From positions 284,785,530 through 284,849,529 of the forward strand of contig OY992536.1 of NCBI GenBank assembly GCA_963921195.1: a stretch of 64,000 nt of DNA. Direction: 5' to 3'. Made by a program: the position numbers and the translations under genes. The notes beneath the pieces are model-generated. The model did not search any database. It saw nothing but the letters and a program-made list of their open reading frames with translations, and was not told the origin of the DNA. Position 1 is the first letter of the stretch. Each line of letters begins with the position of its first letter. This DNA comes from Pegoplata infirma. Its lineage: Eukaryota > Arthropoda > Insecta > Diptera > Anthomyiidae. Positions 1-10,190 of the stretch are shown here, piece by piece.

Positions 1-760
1 TAAAGAAAATATAAAGCAACACTCGTGATGCACCACCACCACCACAAACACCAAACTACCAACATCACATCACTACACACTGTAGTTTTGATGCATCATG
101 CACCTGAAAGAAGAACATTTGCAACAAGTGCTTCTTCTAAAAACTTCTGAACAGATGCACGCAATAAATGCGGTTACTGAACTCCTAAGACACACTCTTC
201 TCTCAACCAAAACACACACACACACTCTTCACATTTGTACTCCCGTACTCCCAACTACATATTCATACATACGTACCCGTGTCTTTTGTTTTATTTCAAC
301 GAAGACGAAGACGCCATTTAGCCACGGGCAGTAAAACAAATCGTTAAACGCACTACTTACTAAAACATCATCACATCTACATATAACAGCAACAACATGA
401 TCGTTTAAGCCACGATCTTGAGTAAAAACGATCAATCGTTAACACACATAGTAAATATACAGCAACAACAACAACAGAGGACATCATCAACTTGTAGTCA
501 ACAACAGCAACAACTGGTTAAACAACAACAATTTCAAATTGGTAGCAAAAAAAGCAGTTATTTTTTGTTTTAACCACCAATCAGCAACAAGATAATTCCC
601 CTTAATTTTTTCCAATTCATCTTTCTCATTGTTTTAACTCTCTTTCTCTCTATTGTCTGCTATATTTGTGTAATTCTCCTTGTTTTCAATGCCTCTTTTT
701 GGTGATGATATATTCGATGTATAATTTTGGCTCAATTTTTAAAAACGTACATATTTTGAA
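1..760. other. CA/CAA-rich single-copy-looking DNA, no gene found
   Basis: No protein-coding exon can be supported here. The stretch is rich in CAA/CAC runs, for instance near 30-60 and 450-540, and has a short (CA)n near 210-226, a texture common in fly UTRs and gene-flanking DNA. A 78-codon open frame at 98-334 shows no domain and ends in low-complexity threonine/histidine sequence, so I treat it as chance. It could be leader or flanking sequence of a gene lying to the left. Confidence 0.4.
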
Positions 761-1469
761 AATCATGATACAAAAGTAACTATTAGGAAACTTACAACTG
801 CAGTCAGCATCTATTCTAACAGTCAAGCCGCGGTCAAGTCCCTTTAGTCAATGTTTCTTAAAACAATATCTGCCCTTAACTGCCGCACGTCTTTAAATGG
901 GATGGCCAAGCAGTTTGACATACGACTTATATGGGTCCCAGGGCACAGAGACATTCCAGGGAATTGCAAAGCCGATGAACTGGGAACTACTTTACAGGTT
1001 CCAACAGAATTGGAATGTCTTTAGAAACTTGCAAGCAAAACCTACGGCTTTGTTCCGTGACGGAGACTAATCAAAGATGGGAAAATAAATGGACATGTGA
1101 GACAACACGACAGATTTGTTTTTTTTTTTTAATCAGAAGCGCACAAGTGTGCTAATATCGCTTCCAAGAGAAGAGATTTTGACGGTGGTTGCCGGATTAC
1201 CGCACACTGTCTTATAGGGAAGCAAGCATAGCGGTTAAATGTGCCGTCGAATGACTTTTGCCGGAGTTGCATGGATGAAAAGGAGTTGGAAACTAACGAT
1301 CACTTCATCTACCATTGCCCGGCACTTTCTAGTCAGAGACTTGCTTCACTAGGATCTAGGAAGATCCACGATCTTTCTGATTTATCGGATGTCAAAATTT
1401 AATATCTAAGAAGTTTCATAAGAAGCTAAAATTGGTTTAACGACAGGGACTAGTGGGTCTCAGAGTCTA

Positions 1470-2857
1470 CACTGAAAAAAATAGCTTCGTGAAATTAATG
1501 AAAATTGACTTAACCTTAATGAAAAATGACTCACGTTTTCAACCGAAGACAGGTTTCATTTGATTAATGAAACTGGTGTCATTAAAGTTCCTTTCAATGA
1601 AAACTTGCATATAAATAATGAAAATATTCGTAGAACTTGTTTGAAACGTTTTATGAAGTTTTTCATAAAATGTATGAAAATATCCATTGATTAAATGTGG
1701 AATAGTAGTTGGTAATGAGCGTATGATAATTGCTTTTTACAAGTAACTAGTTGCTAACTTTATTAAGGTTTTGATATGGGAATTACGATAAATTCATGTT
1801 GGTTATAGTTATCAAAATTTCCATAGAAAGCCCCTAATAAAGTTAGGAACAAGTTACCTAAAAACAGCACGTATCATACACCCATAAGTGAAAATTTGCA
1901 TTAATAACAATTTTGGTAAGTCACATGTAACCATCACTGTAACCGTCACTGAAATTTTATTTAGGTGGATGTCACAGACTCAATTCCGATCGGATTTGAA
2001 AAAAAGTTGTTACTCGTAAAACGCAAAACAATTTTTTTTTCGGAATGAAATCACTTTCAAAAATCAAAGTGGAATTGAATTGCTAATAGTGGTTTCATTC
2101 CGAAATAAAGCTTTTGCTTTGCGTTTTACGAGTGAACCACTTATTCCACTTCCGAACGGAATTGAGTCTGTGACATGACCCTTAATTGCACACTTTTTAT
2201 GGTTTTCACCTAGTTTTTACACACAACAAAGTTTTACTCCAAACTTAAATAGGTCTGAATTGCTATATAAGGTAAACTATAAAAGACAAAAACGCGATGA
2301 CTTTAAAAACACGTGCTGCCAAAACGTAGCAAAAACGTAGCAATGGAACAACACAAATTACCCTACATTTCATCGCAAAATTTTAATGACTTAAAAAACT
2401 ATTTTTCTGTTTCAACTATATTATATTTTATAAGAAACAGTCAAAAGAACCACTTATACGGAACTTTTCACTTGTAATTTCAATTAGATATAACCAGCAT
2501 AACACACACACAAGTTTCAATAACAAAGCAAAAAAATATAAAATTATTTTATTTTATTAGAAAAAAGTTAACACACATGTAAAAATTACAATTAGACTAA
2601 ACACGCGTGGTCTAATAAAACGTCGTATGTTTTTGTTCTGTTTTCTTTCTCTTATTCGCAACGCAGAGTTGTATTTAGTTCTAAAAAATCTTATGATATT
2701 TTTTAATGAAATTATGAAATCTAATGAAACAAGTTTCATATAATTTGTTCATAACATGCATGAAATTTCAATCAGCTTATGAATTCCTTCATTTAAGTAA
2801 TGAAAACAAAATAATGAATCCGTTTCATTAATATCAGGAAGGTTATTTTTTTCAGTG
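1470..2857. mobile_element. TA-flanked DNA element with CACTGAAAAAAATA ends
   Basis: The ends are inverted copies of CACTGAAAAAAATARC and sit between TA dinucleotides (1468-1469 and 2858-2859), as expected for a TA-duplicating (Tc1/mariner-like) non-autonomous element. It interrupts the retroelement remnant at 800-2910, whose tail continues on the far side. Inside are many ATGAAA-type motifs near both ends and a nested fold-back element at 1969-2175. No transposase frame is visible. Superfamily assignment rests only on the TA duplication and short inverted ends. Confidence 0.65.
1969..2175. repeat. 207-bp fold-back element nested in the TA-flanked element
   Basis: Arms beginning ATGTCACAGACTCAATTCCG are repeated in inverted orientation at 2156-2175. 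The pairing continues through CTCGTAAAACGCAAA and TTTCGGAATGAAA on both sides, leaving a short centre near 2070. No coding capacity. It looks like a MITE, but I could not identify a target duplication. Confidence 0.7.
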
Positions 2858-2939
2858 TACGTGTGTTGACGTAAAACGTCAGCAGCAACTTACAACCTAA
2901 CCTAACCTAAGGCGGATACTCTGTTCAACACCAAAAATC

Positions 2940-3805
2940 TCTCTGTAAAACCGATAACACAGTGCAGCAACCAAAATCGGAATGGGGTGAAACCAAAATG
3001 CAGTGGTATACCCCGTATTGAAAAGTTAGCTCAAAATCACGAGATATTTCGTTTTTAAATTTGTAGTAGATTTATGGCGTTTTTTTAATTTTATTTGAAT
3101 GAAAAATCTTTAAAAACTTGTTTAAAATCGATTTTTTTATTATTTATTTGTCAAAATTTATATCTAGAAATAATGGTGGACGTCATTCAAGCGTACTTGG
3201 AACTTTATTTACTCGTATTTTGATGAATTTTATAATTTGTTTTTTTTGATTTATTAAATTTTTACTCTTCGCTTGCAACAGACCAGCAGAAATCAGCAAG
3301 CATTGAGTCAATTCTTTTTCCAGCGAAACGGTCTTCGAATGCCATTATAGTTTAATGAAATCTTCGCCAGTTTTGTCTCTTTTTTGTTTGACAAGAGCTT
3401 TTTCCCTCAAATAAAATCAAAAATCGCCTTAATTGCAAGACAAATTTAAAATCGAAATATCTCGTTATTTTGAGCTAACTTTTTAAAACGGAGTATACCA
3501 CTGGACCCAAAAATAAGTTGGTGTGTATAGGCGTTTTTGTGTGTCATTTCAAAGTTCAAATTTTACTTACAATGTAGTTGCTTGAAAACTGTATAGGTTT
3601 TCACGTTCAATAAGGTAACCACCAGGGGCCCCTAAAGTAGGACATGTTTACTACACAAAAACTTTAAATGCTTTAAAATCACCAAATTTAAATGCGTGTA
3701 AAAAATCTAGCGCTGAACTAAAAAAAAGCCTAAGGGGTTGGTTATGTAAAATGTCAACTTTCATTTGCTATTGGTTTTATCCCATTCCGATGCGAAAAGT
3801 TAGAT
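2940..3805. repeat. Outer inverted repeat around the 3001-3503 fold-back
   Basis: ATCGGAATGGGGTGAAACC at about 2977 has an inverted partner near 3770 (GGTTTTATCCCATTCCGAT). This suggests that an older palindromic element encloses the one at 3001-3503. Ends and target duplication are unclear. No open frame of note. Confidence 0.4.
3001..3503. repeat. 503-bp fold-back element with CAGTGGTATAC ends
   Basis: The left end CAGTGGTATACCCCGT and its following 45 bases (including GTTAGCTCAAAAT and GAGATATTTCG) recur inverted at 3440-3503, so about 60 bp of terminal inverted repeat is visible. The centre is AT-rich with no coding potential. A target duplication is not evident. Confidence 0.7.
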
Positions 3806-4012
3806 TTTGTATCAAAATGATCATAACTTATACCTCCACATTCCAACGCATTTCTGCTTTAGTGTTTCAAAACAGGGCTTGATTTTATATTAAATGTAAC
3901 TCGTGACTTGAAATCAAGCATCCAATTTTGTCTAGCACGCCGCGTTTTACAGATATTTCAATTCTGCAATCGAAAGTATAATAACACTACTGGACATTTT
4001 GAAAAAAAAAAC

Positions 4013-5885
4013 TTGATGCGACTGTGATCACAGATCTGGTCTTCAAACTTTTCCATCACATCAGGTTTTTTTAGTAAATTGAGGTCAAAGTTAAAAATCG
4101 CGGTTTTTGGCATTTTTGTCATTTCGTAGAGGATGAACTCGATGTGATAATGTCTTAGAAATAAGTCGAGGGCAAAGCTTAAACATTGCTCTTAATTTGG
4201 TCAGTCGCTTTAATCCTTAGGGTACCAAAAGTCTCTCAATGGTGACTTTCCAGTTGGCAACGTCCTCGAGCCATCCTCAGTGTCATGTCAGAGTCACTGC
4301 TGACATCCACACACAAAAAATTATTGGCTAAAAAATTTCAATTAAATCTATTGATCAACAAAATTTAAATGAGTCAATTATTGTTTTGATCAACATTTTT
4401 GTTATTTTTTTAACTATCAAATTACAAATTTTCAACATGCCACATTTTTTTTCGCTTCAATTTATTTGAATACATTAATTCAAAAATATACTTTTTACTA
4501 CGGTTTTACTTTTTTTTTATTGTCGGCAACATATTGGAAAGCAAAAAATATGAATTTCTTCATAATTTTTCCATAAGCGTGAAATTCATTTGTTAAATCA
4601 GTAATTATTTTAATTGACTTTAAATAAAAAATCAATCAAATTTTTGATCAAAATCGAAAAAATGATTAATTGAAATAAAAATCAATTAATCACCTACAAT
4701 TTGATGATTGATATAACAATTTTCTTTATCGGAGGAGTTTCAATTAAAAAATTAATTGAATACGCGTTTTTGTTGATTGACTTTCGTTTTCAATTCTTTC
4801 TGTGCACAAGACATCTCTATGTACTGAATTGAGGACAGTTTCATATAAATTTTCAATATGTTCCCACTCAAAGTCAGCAATAGTCAGGGCATGCTGACTT
4901 TCTGGGGACATGTCACCTTAGACTTCTTTGGGGAAATGTCGGATATAGGTCGAAGGAAAATACAAAAAATTTTCGTATTTCCTTTAGTTTTTACTTTTAT
5001 CCATTTTTATTTTCAAATTATCTTTCTCATGTTTAGAAAAAAAAACTGTTCGCTTTTTTAGTCCTAACTAAATTTGAACCAGGAACCTCCAGTTTATTAG
5101 TCCCACATCGAACTACTAGTTTCAAACTTTATTTTCAAAATTGTTTTTCAATTTATTACTTTTAGACTACTTGAAAAGTTTTGATATTATTTTAAATAAA
5201 TTATTTTTTTCTTGGATATTGAAGAGTTGCACAGATTTAAAATTCTAATTTAATATACTGCTAGCCTGAAGTCAATACCTTATTGATTTCTTTAAGGAAG
5301 TGTCACACTCTTGAAGCAAACATTCATTGTTGGCAATGTTAGGACATGTCATCAAGGATTATCAATGATTTGTCTAAACCAAAAGCCATTTTCTCAAGAA
5401 ATCACTATGTAAATTTTCTCAGTAACACATTTTCCAGCTAAAAATCATAAAAACTAAATGCGAATAGAACACTACCTTATACACATGATTACAATTACTC
5501 TCCTTGTCACAAATCCGGTTTCCAAACTTTTCCATTACATCAGGTTTTTGAGAAATTTGAAATACAAAAAACGCGTTTCAGACATATTTGACAACTTATA
5601 GCGGATGAACCCGATGTGCTGACGACTTAAAAATAAGTCAAGGGTAAAGCTTGAACATGGCTCTTTAAGATGTATAACTAATTTGATCACCAATTGCCTT
5701 TTAAGTATTTTTCCTCAAAATCGTTTTTTTCGATACTGGGGAATAAGACATAATTGAGAGACAATTGGTGCCACAATTTCTTTAAAAACCTGAATTGATG
5801 GAGAAGTTTGGAGACCGGATTTATGACCAGCATATCTATTGTAATCAAGTGTATGAAGTCGTGTCTCAGTCGCATTTTCGATGTT
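4013..5885. repeat. Diverged inverted/direct repeat element (CCAAACTTTTCCATCACATC module)
   Basis: A module containing ATGCGACTG, a TCYGGTYTCCAAACTT-like core and ATCAGGTTTTT occurs at about 4016-4070, again in the same direction near 5505-5555, and inverted near 5785-5875. The following text (GGATGAACYCGATGTG, then AAGTCRAGGGYAAAGCTT) is also shared by the first two copies. This fits an old palindromic transposon with internal duplication, later split by the AT-rich fold-back at about 4310-4812. A 67-codon frame at 4858-5061 lies inside and shows no known motif. Confidence 0.45.
4310..4812. repeat. AT-rich fold-back element
   Basis: The left end CACACACAAAAAATTATTG and right end CAATTCTTTCTGTGCAC are roughly inverted. 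Internal pairs such as TTGATCAACAAAA and TTTTTGTTGATTG mirror each other. GACATC is present just outside both ends and may be a remnant target duplication. No gene. Confidence 0.4.
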
Positions 5886-5890
5886 TAGTA

Positions 5891-6162
5891 CACACAAAAT
5901 TTTTTTTTTTTTTTCCATGAACGATTTTCATAGTATTTATGAGCAAATTCATACAATTTATTAACTTTTTCATAATATTTATAAACTTTTTCATAGTATT
6001 TATGAAAAACGTTAAAAATTCTTAAATTTCACATATTATGATTTATTCATGAATACTATGAAAAAGTTTATAAATATTATGAAAAAGTTAATAATATTTA
6101 TTGTATGAATTTGTTCATAAATACTATGAAAATCGTTCATGGCAAAAAAAAATTTTTGTGTG
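5891..6162. mobile_element. 272-bp palindromic MITE with CACACAAAA ends, TA-flanked
   Basis: Nearly the whole element is one inverted repeat: CATGAACGATTTTCATAGTA and about 100 further bases are mirrored in the right half. The ends CACACAAAA...TTTTGTGTG lie between TA at 5889-5890 and 6163-6164. The internal motif CATAGTATTTATGAAC recurs in a related element at 35218-35436. A transcript could form a long hairpin. Confidence 0.8.
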
Positions 6163-6186
6163 TAGTGTAATAGTTCATCAATCAAA

Positions 6187-7141
6187 GTTCATCCATTCCG
6201 ACACTATATAAGCAATGGTTAAATATTCACGACTCGGTGGATAAATCCAAACATTTTCCAGAAATGTTTTCAAGAAACTCATTCTTGCCGAAAAGCAGGA
6301 ACTCGGGAAAGTATCAAAGGGCTATTAAAGATCTCAACTTTAATAAGTCCGTGGATCCAGATGGTTTTTCGGCCCTAGTGTTAAAAACATTGTGCTTCGA
6401 CATTGTCTCGTACCTTGGCAAACTTTTTTAGCAACTCGTACCGTGCATGAGTTTTCCCTCATCCCGCTTAATAGCAATTTGCTCTACGCTCTCTAAGGTG
6501 ATAGAGAGCGTGGTTAATTTCTACTTGGTCTACTATCTAGAGTCTAACTCAATTTTGTGCGATCGGTAATATGACTTTCGTAGAAGTCGCTCTACGGCGT
6601 TTCTTTCGGAACGTTGGAGTCGTTCCAGCAACCAATTTGGTAAAAGCAAAGTGGTTGCTTTGAATATTTCCAAGGCGTTCATGTCTTTCAAAGCTTATTG
6701 CGTTTGGAGTGATTTCTTTCGTTTTTTATCGACCTTTCTCTGTAATCGCACTATACGTGTTGTTATAGATAGGATTTCATCGGACGAGTTCCACCTTAAT
6801 TCTGAAGTACCTGAAGGTTCCGATCTTACTTCTACACTTTTTCTTATTTTGCTTAATGACCTTCTAAGTAAAACTTCCAATCCGATCAATTCTTCTACAG
6901 CATTTTGCTTTAATCGTAAACCAAGCCATGCATTTTGCTTTAATCGTAAACCAAACCATGACTCAATCAATCATGAATCTTGCGAATAGGGTCGATGTCG
7001 AAAGAAGCATTCAGTGATCTTGGTTCTTAAAACGGTGCAAGAATAGGTGGACTATTTTTTGAGACGCAAGTGTATGCACGTCTATCAAGTAGATCACATT
7101 AGTAGGGCCATCCCCTGTGTGTTGGCTCATTATAAAAAAAA
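6187..7141 (+). pseudogene. Jockey-like reverse transcriptase remnant with 3' end
   Basis: The first frame contains RNSFLPKS and PDGFSALVLK, parallel to RNSFLPES and PDGIPALVLK in the better copy at 12870-14643. A later frame carries FLCNRTIRVVIDRISSDEF, matching the segment before the RT catalytic loop. The catalytic FADD region is deleted and replaced by a 27-bp direct duplication (6897-6957). The tail ATTAGTAGGGCCATCCCC...GTGTTGGCTCA near 7101-7130 is the same 3' terminus seen at 36590. The element is old, internally deleted and non-functional. Confidence 0.75.
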
Positions 7142-8853
7142 CAGCTACCTAATCCTTAAAAATATGTGTGTCCTGATTATAACGAAATTCTACATTTGTG
7201 TTTCCAAAACGGACTTGATTTTCAATGTGATCAGCATTATTACTAAGTCTGGTCTTGTTTTGTAATATCGTAAGTATTATTTGAAGTATGGAAACATGAA
7301 TAATGGGAGAATGGAATCCAAAAATTTCGTAAAGGCGTTTTTAACAAAAAAAAAAAAACTTGTACCACACGTCGAAAAACGGAGTATTTGGAATCAGCAG
7401 TCTGTCTTAAATATATAGAAATATAGAAACTCTCGGTTTTGTCACGCTGTGAAGATCAAAATCCTCGCCACCGCTATTAGGCGCCCACTCTAGGCGACTC
7501 TACCTCATACATTTAATCAGAGAAAGAAAGCAAAAGAGTAAGACAGATCCGTGGAGATATATTCCGAACTGACTTACATATTTGCATCTCTTATCATCAT
7601 CTTATTTTTTTCAATATTCATACTAGCTTAAGTTTTATACCAGTGATGGACATTTTTGTAATTCCTATTCCCGCGGGAATAGGCTAAAAATGCTGCTTGT
7701 GCGCTGTCGACACACGTACACTATAAAATTCTGTTGCTTGAGCAAATTTGTTGACTTTTCGCTTGCTACTACCCACACAAGCATAAATGTTATAGTATTT
7801 GTGTGCGCACCACTGTTTTATACGTTCGGGATTATGATGTATGGAAACTTGAAAAAAATCTTTAATTTTTAAAAAACTATTTCATAAAACACTATTCCGC
7901 ACGCTCTGTTTTTGTCGTGGTTCAGCAACATTTCAAAAGTCGAATTTTCCATAACTGGTCTATTTAAAAATATCACTGCATTCAATCTTTGGATCTTTAA
8001 AAAGTACCAAAATTGTACTATTGTACCATCTTAATCATCTCTATTCTCTTGCCATCATCATTTATAAACTCTCCTTATGATTATGTAGATCTCGTTTAAT
8101 GTGTGATTATCTCTTCGGGTTATTTTACTTTTCGGTTTTTGTAAATGTGTAATTGTCTTTCCAACCCCCTGAAACTACTAAAGATAATACACGTTTATTA
8201 CAATTTATATCTCTTTATTTAAAAAAGTGTTAATAGTGACTGGCCTCAGGGGTTGCGCTACTTGTGTTCCTCTTCTTGTACCTTCCTCATCGTTTGTGTC
8301 GATCGTTGATTTTCATTGTATGTTTATATTTTCTTTGCGTGTTCGTTGTTCTCTTCTTGTTTATTTCTATTAAATGTTTTAACTACTGTTTTTATTGTTA
8401 TTTTTGGTTTGACAATGGTAGTAGTTTTGAGCAGGTATTCCAGATCAGAGAACTCTTGTATGTTGTTTTGTTGTTGCTGTTGTTCATTTCGTTTCATTTA
8501 AAAAGGCGTGTGGCCGTTTTATAGGAAAATTGCTTATAGGCCTCTATAATTAAAATTAATAATAAGATGTTGTTTGTGTCTTAATTTTTGTGTTTAAAAA
8601 AAAACAGACTTAATTATATTTATTATATTTTATTAAGGTGTTGCTCTGCTGTTGCTTTTACGAGTTTAACAAAATACTTAATGCCTAGAATGAGAAGCTG
8701 TGGTGTTGAGTGGTGATTGACATTTGATGTGATGTTGTCAGTTTAGACTAAAATTTTGACTTGATTGAATTGTTTAATTGTTTTTTAGTAAATTGATGTT
8801 AGTTTATTTCCTTTTGACATCAAACGGGGAGGTGTCAAAGTTGGTTTTGTTAA
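7142..8853. other. No gene or recognised repeat; contains a perfect 20-bp palindrome
   Basis: No coding exon or repeat unit shared with the rest of the window was recognised. The T-rich segment 8260-8530 gives hydrophobic open frames that look like composition artefacts. Positions 7440-7560 are less AT-rich than the surroundings and could be regulatory, but nothing in the sequence proves it. Confidence 0.35.
7664..7683. other. Perfect 20-bp palindrome with CCCGCGGG centre
   Basis: CCTATTCCCGCGGGAATAGG is its own reverse complement. It stands out as GC-rich in an AT-rich context. It might be a dimeric protein-binding site or part of an eroded transposon end, since CAGTGATGGACA lies just upstream at about 7641. 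Neither reading is proven. Confidence 0.6.
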
Positions 8854-8856
8854 TAA

Positions 8857-9809
8857 CACTGTGCTACAAATGAGCAAAAATAAAATATGCAGGGGTTCTC
8901 ATATGAAAATTCGGGTTGGTTGGAGTCCATAGAGTACTGATATACTCATAGTTTTTCTGGATCACTTCGTTAAGCACGTTTTTTATTGGCAAATGTGTCG
9001 AAAAACGGCAATTCTTAAATTACAACTTTAAAAAATTATTACTTTGTTAGTTTGCAACCGATTTTCGATTTTATAGATTTTTTTGAAAGGTATAAGTCTT
9101 ACCTTTTAAACAAAACAAAAATGTTAAAAATCGATCAAGAATTGGCTGAGCTACGATCGTTTAAGTTAAAAAAAATCCAATTTTTTGAAAAATTTGTCAT
9201 GTTCTTTATACTCTAAGTTGAAAGTGCATCATTAAACAATTTTATTTTTGTATAAAAGCATAGTAAAGTAGCTTTCCAAAACACCAAAAAACATAACAAT
9301 CGGTTAAAAAGTGAATGAGTTATGCTAAGTTTCGTGATAGGACATTTTTAATTTTTTTCAGAAATGCTTGTAATTCAGGTATTATTCATAAATCTTATTG
9401 CTAGTAGAAATTTTATGTGCCTATGCATATAAACAAGAGATGGTAACATAATTAGATTTGTGCGTGATTGACACATGATCACAAGTGAGCGTGATTGAAA
9501 ATCAATTTTACTCACGTCGTTGTAAGTGAGTGTCAGTGGAATAAAAAAGTGTGAGTGAAATAAAAAAAAATTCAGAACCCGTTCTGAAATTTTCCATTTT
9601 TTAAAAAAGTCAATTTATAAAAAATCCGGCCACATTTGTTTTTTTTTGTAAATTTTTTTTAAAGATTAGATGTTTGTCTAAGAGATGGTCACGTGAGTGA
9701 ATTTTAACTTTCATAATAATTTTTCTTCTAACACTCACTCACAATCACGTGTGTAAATTTAATACAACTCACACTCACGTACGCCGATGCAAGAGTCACT
9801 CACGCTAAC
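8857..9809 (+). repeat. Left arm of the long inverted repeat
   Basis: This arm matches 12772-12011 inverted almost base for base, including AGGGGTTCTCATATGAAAAT, the GTGAGT-rich blocks and TTCAGAACCCGTTCTGAA. It has about 170 bp near 9010-9180 that the right arm lacks. It ends abruptly after CACGCTAAC, inside what is elsewhere the right half of the hAT-like element at 10019-12140. Confidence 0.85.
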
Positions 9810-10190
9810 TAAATCGCATTTGAATATTAATTTTCATAACAATTTTGTAATTTGCTTGTATTTTCTTGTTTCAACGAAGTGAATGACTACTAAATATTTG
9901 CATTAGTCACACGCTTCGTTGAACCAAGCAAATTACCAAATTGTCATGAAATTCAAATGCGATTTCTCGAAAATAACGAAAAAAACACATTACAATTTTT
10001 TTGTGTGGATAGACAAACTAGAGATGGGAACATGAGCAGATAAGAGCGTGAGTGTGACTGAATTCAATTTTACTCACGTGATTGTGAGTGAGTGTGAGAA
10101 AGATTATTGCGTGAAAGAGTGAGCGTGAGTTGATTTTTTTGCGTGAGTTTGCGTGATTTATTTTCTCTTCATATTTCCTTTCATTCCAAA

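Larger units (their letters stand above)
800..2910 (+). pseudogene. Decayed RNase H/C-terminal part of a LOA/I-type non-LTR retrotransposon, split by an insertion
   Basis: Fragments of a retrotransposon ORF 3' half can be read across frames. Near 809 is IYSNSQAAVKSL, the RNase H segment normally reading YxDSQAA; the aspartate is Asn here. Near 932 is WVPGHRDIPGNCKADEL, the RNase H histidine/aspartate motif. Around 1261-1350 is a C-terminal C-x2-C...H...C type sequence ending HCPALSSQRL. The coding frame breaks several times. The element is interrupted at 1470-2857 by a TA-flanked DNA element and resumes to a 3' end with three CCTAA units at about 2895-2910. The same kind of tail ends the two LOA-like copies at 10191 and 51323, so all three are probably related. 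RT and endonuclease parts are missing. Relatedness is inferred from motifs and tail. Confidence 0.7.

Noticed and set aside
98..334. 78-codon frame near the left edge
   Set aside because: Low-complexity His/Thr-rich second half, no splice or promoter context, no recognisable domain.
8264..8524. 86-codon hydrophobic frame
   Set aside because: Comes from T-rich DNA; poly-Phe/Leu/Val composition is expected by chance there and an overlapping frame looks the same.
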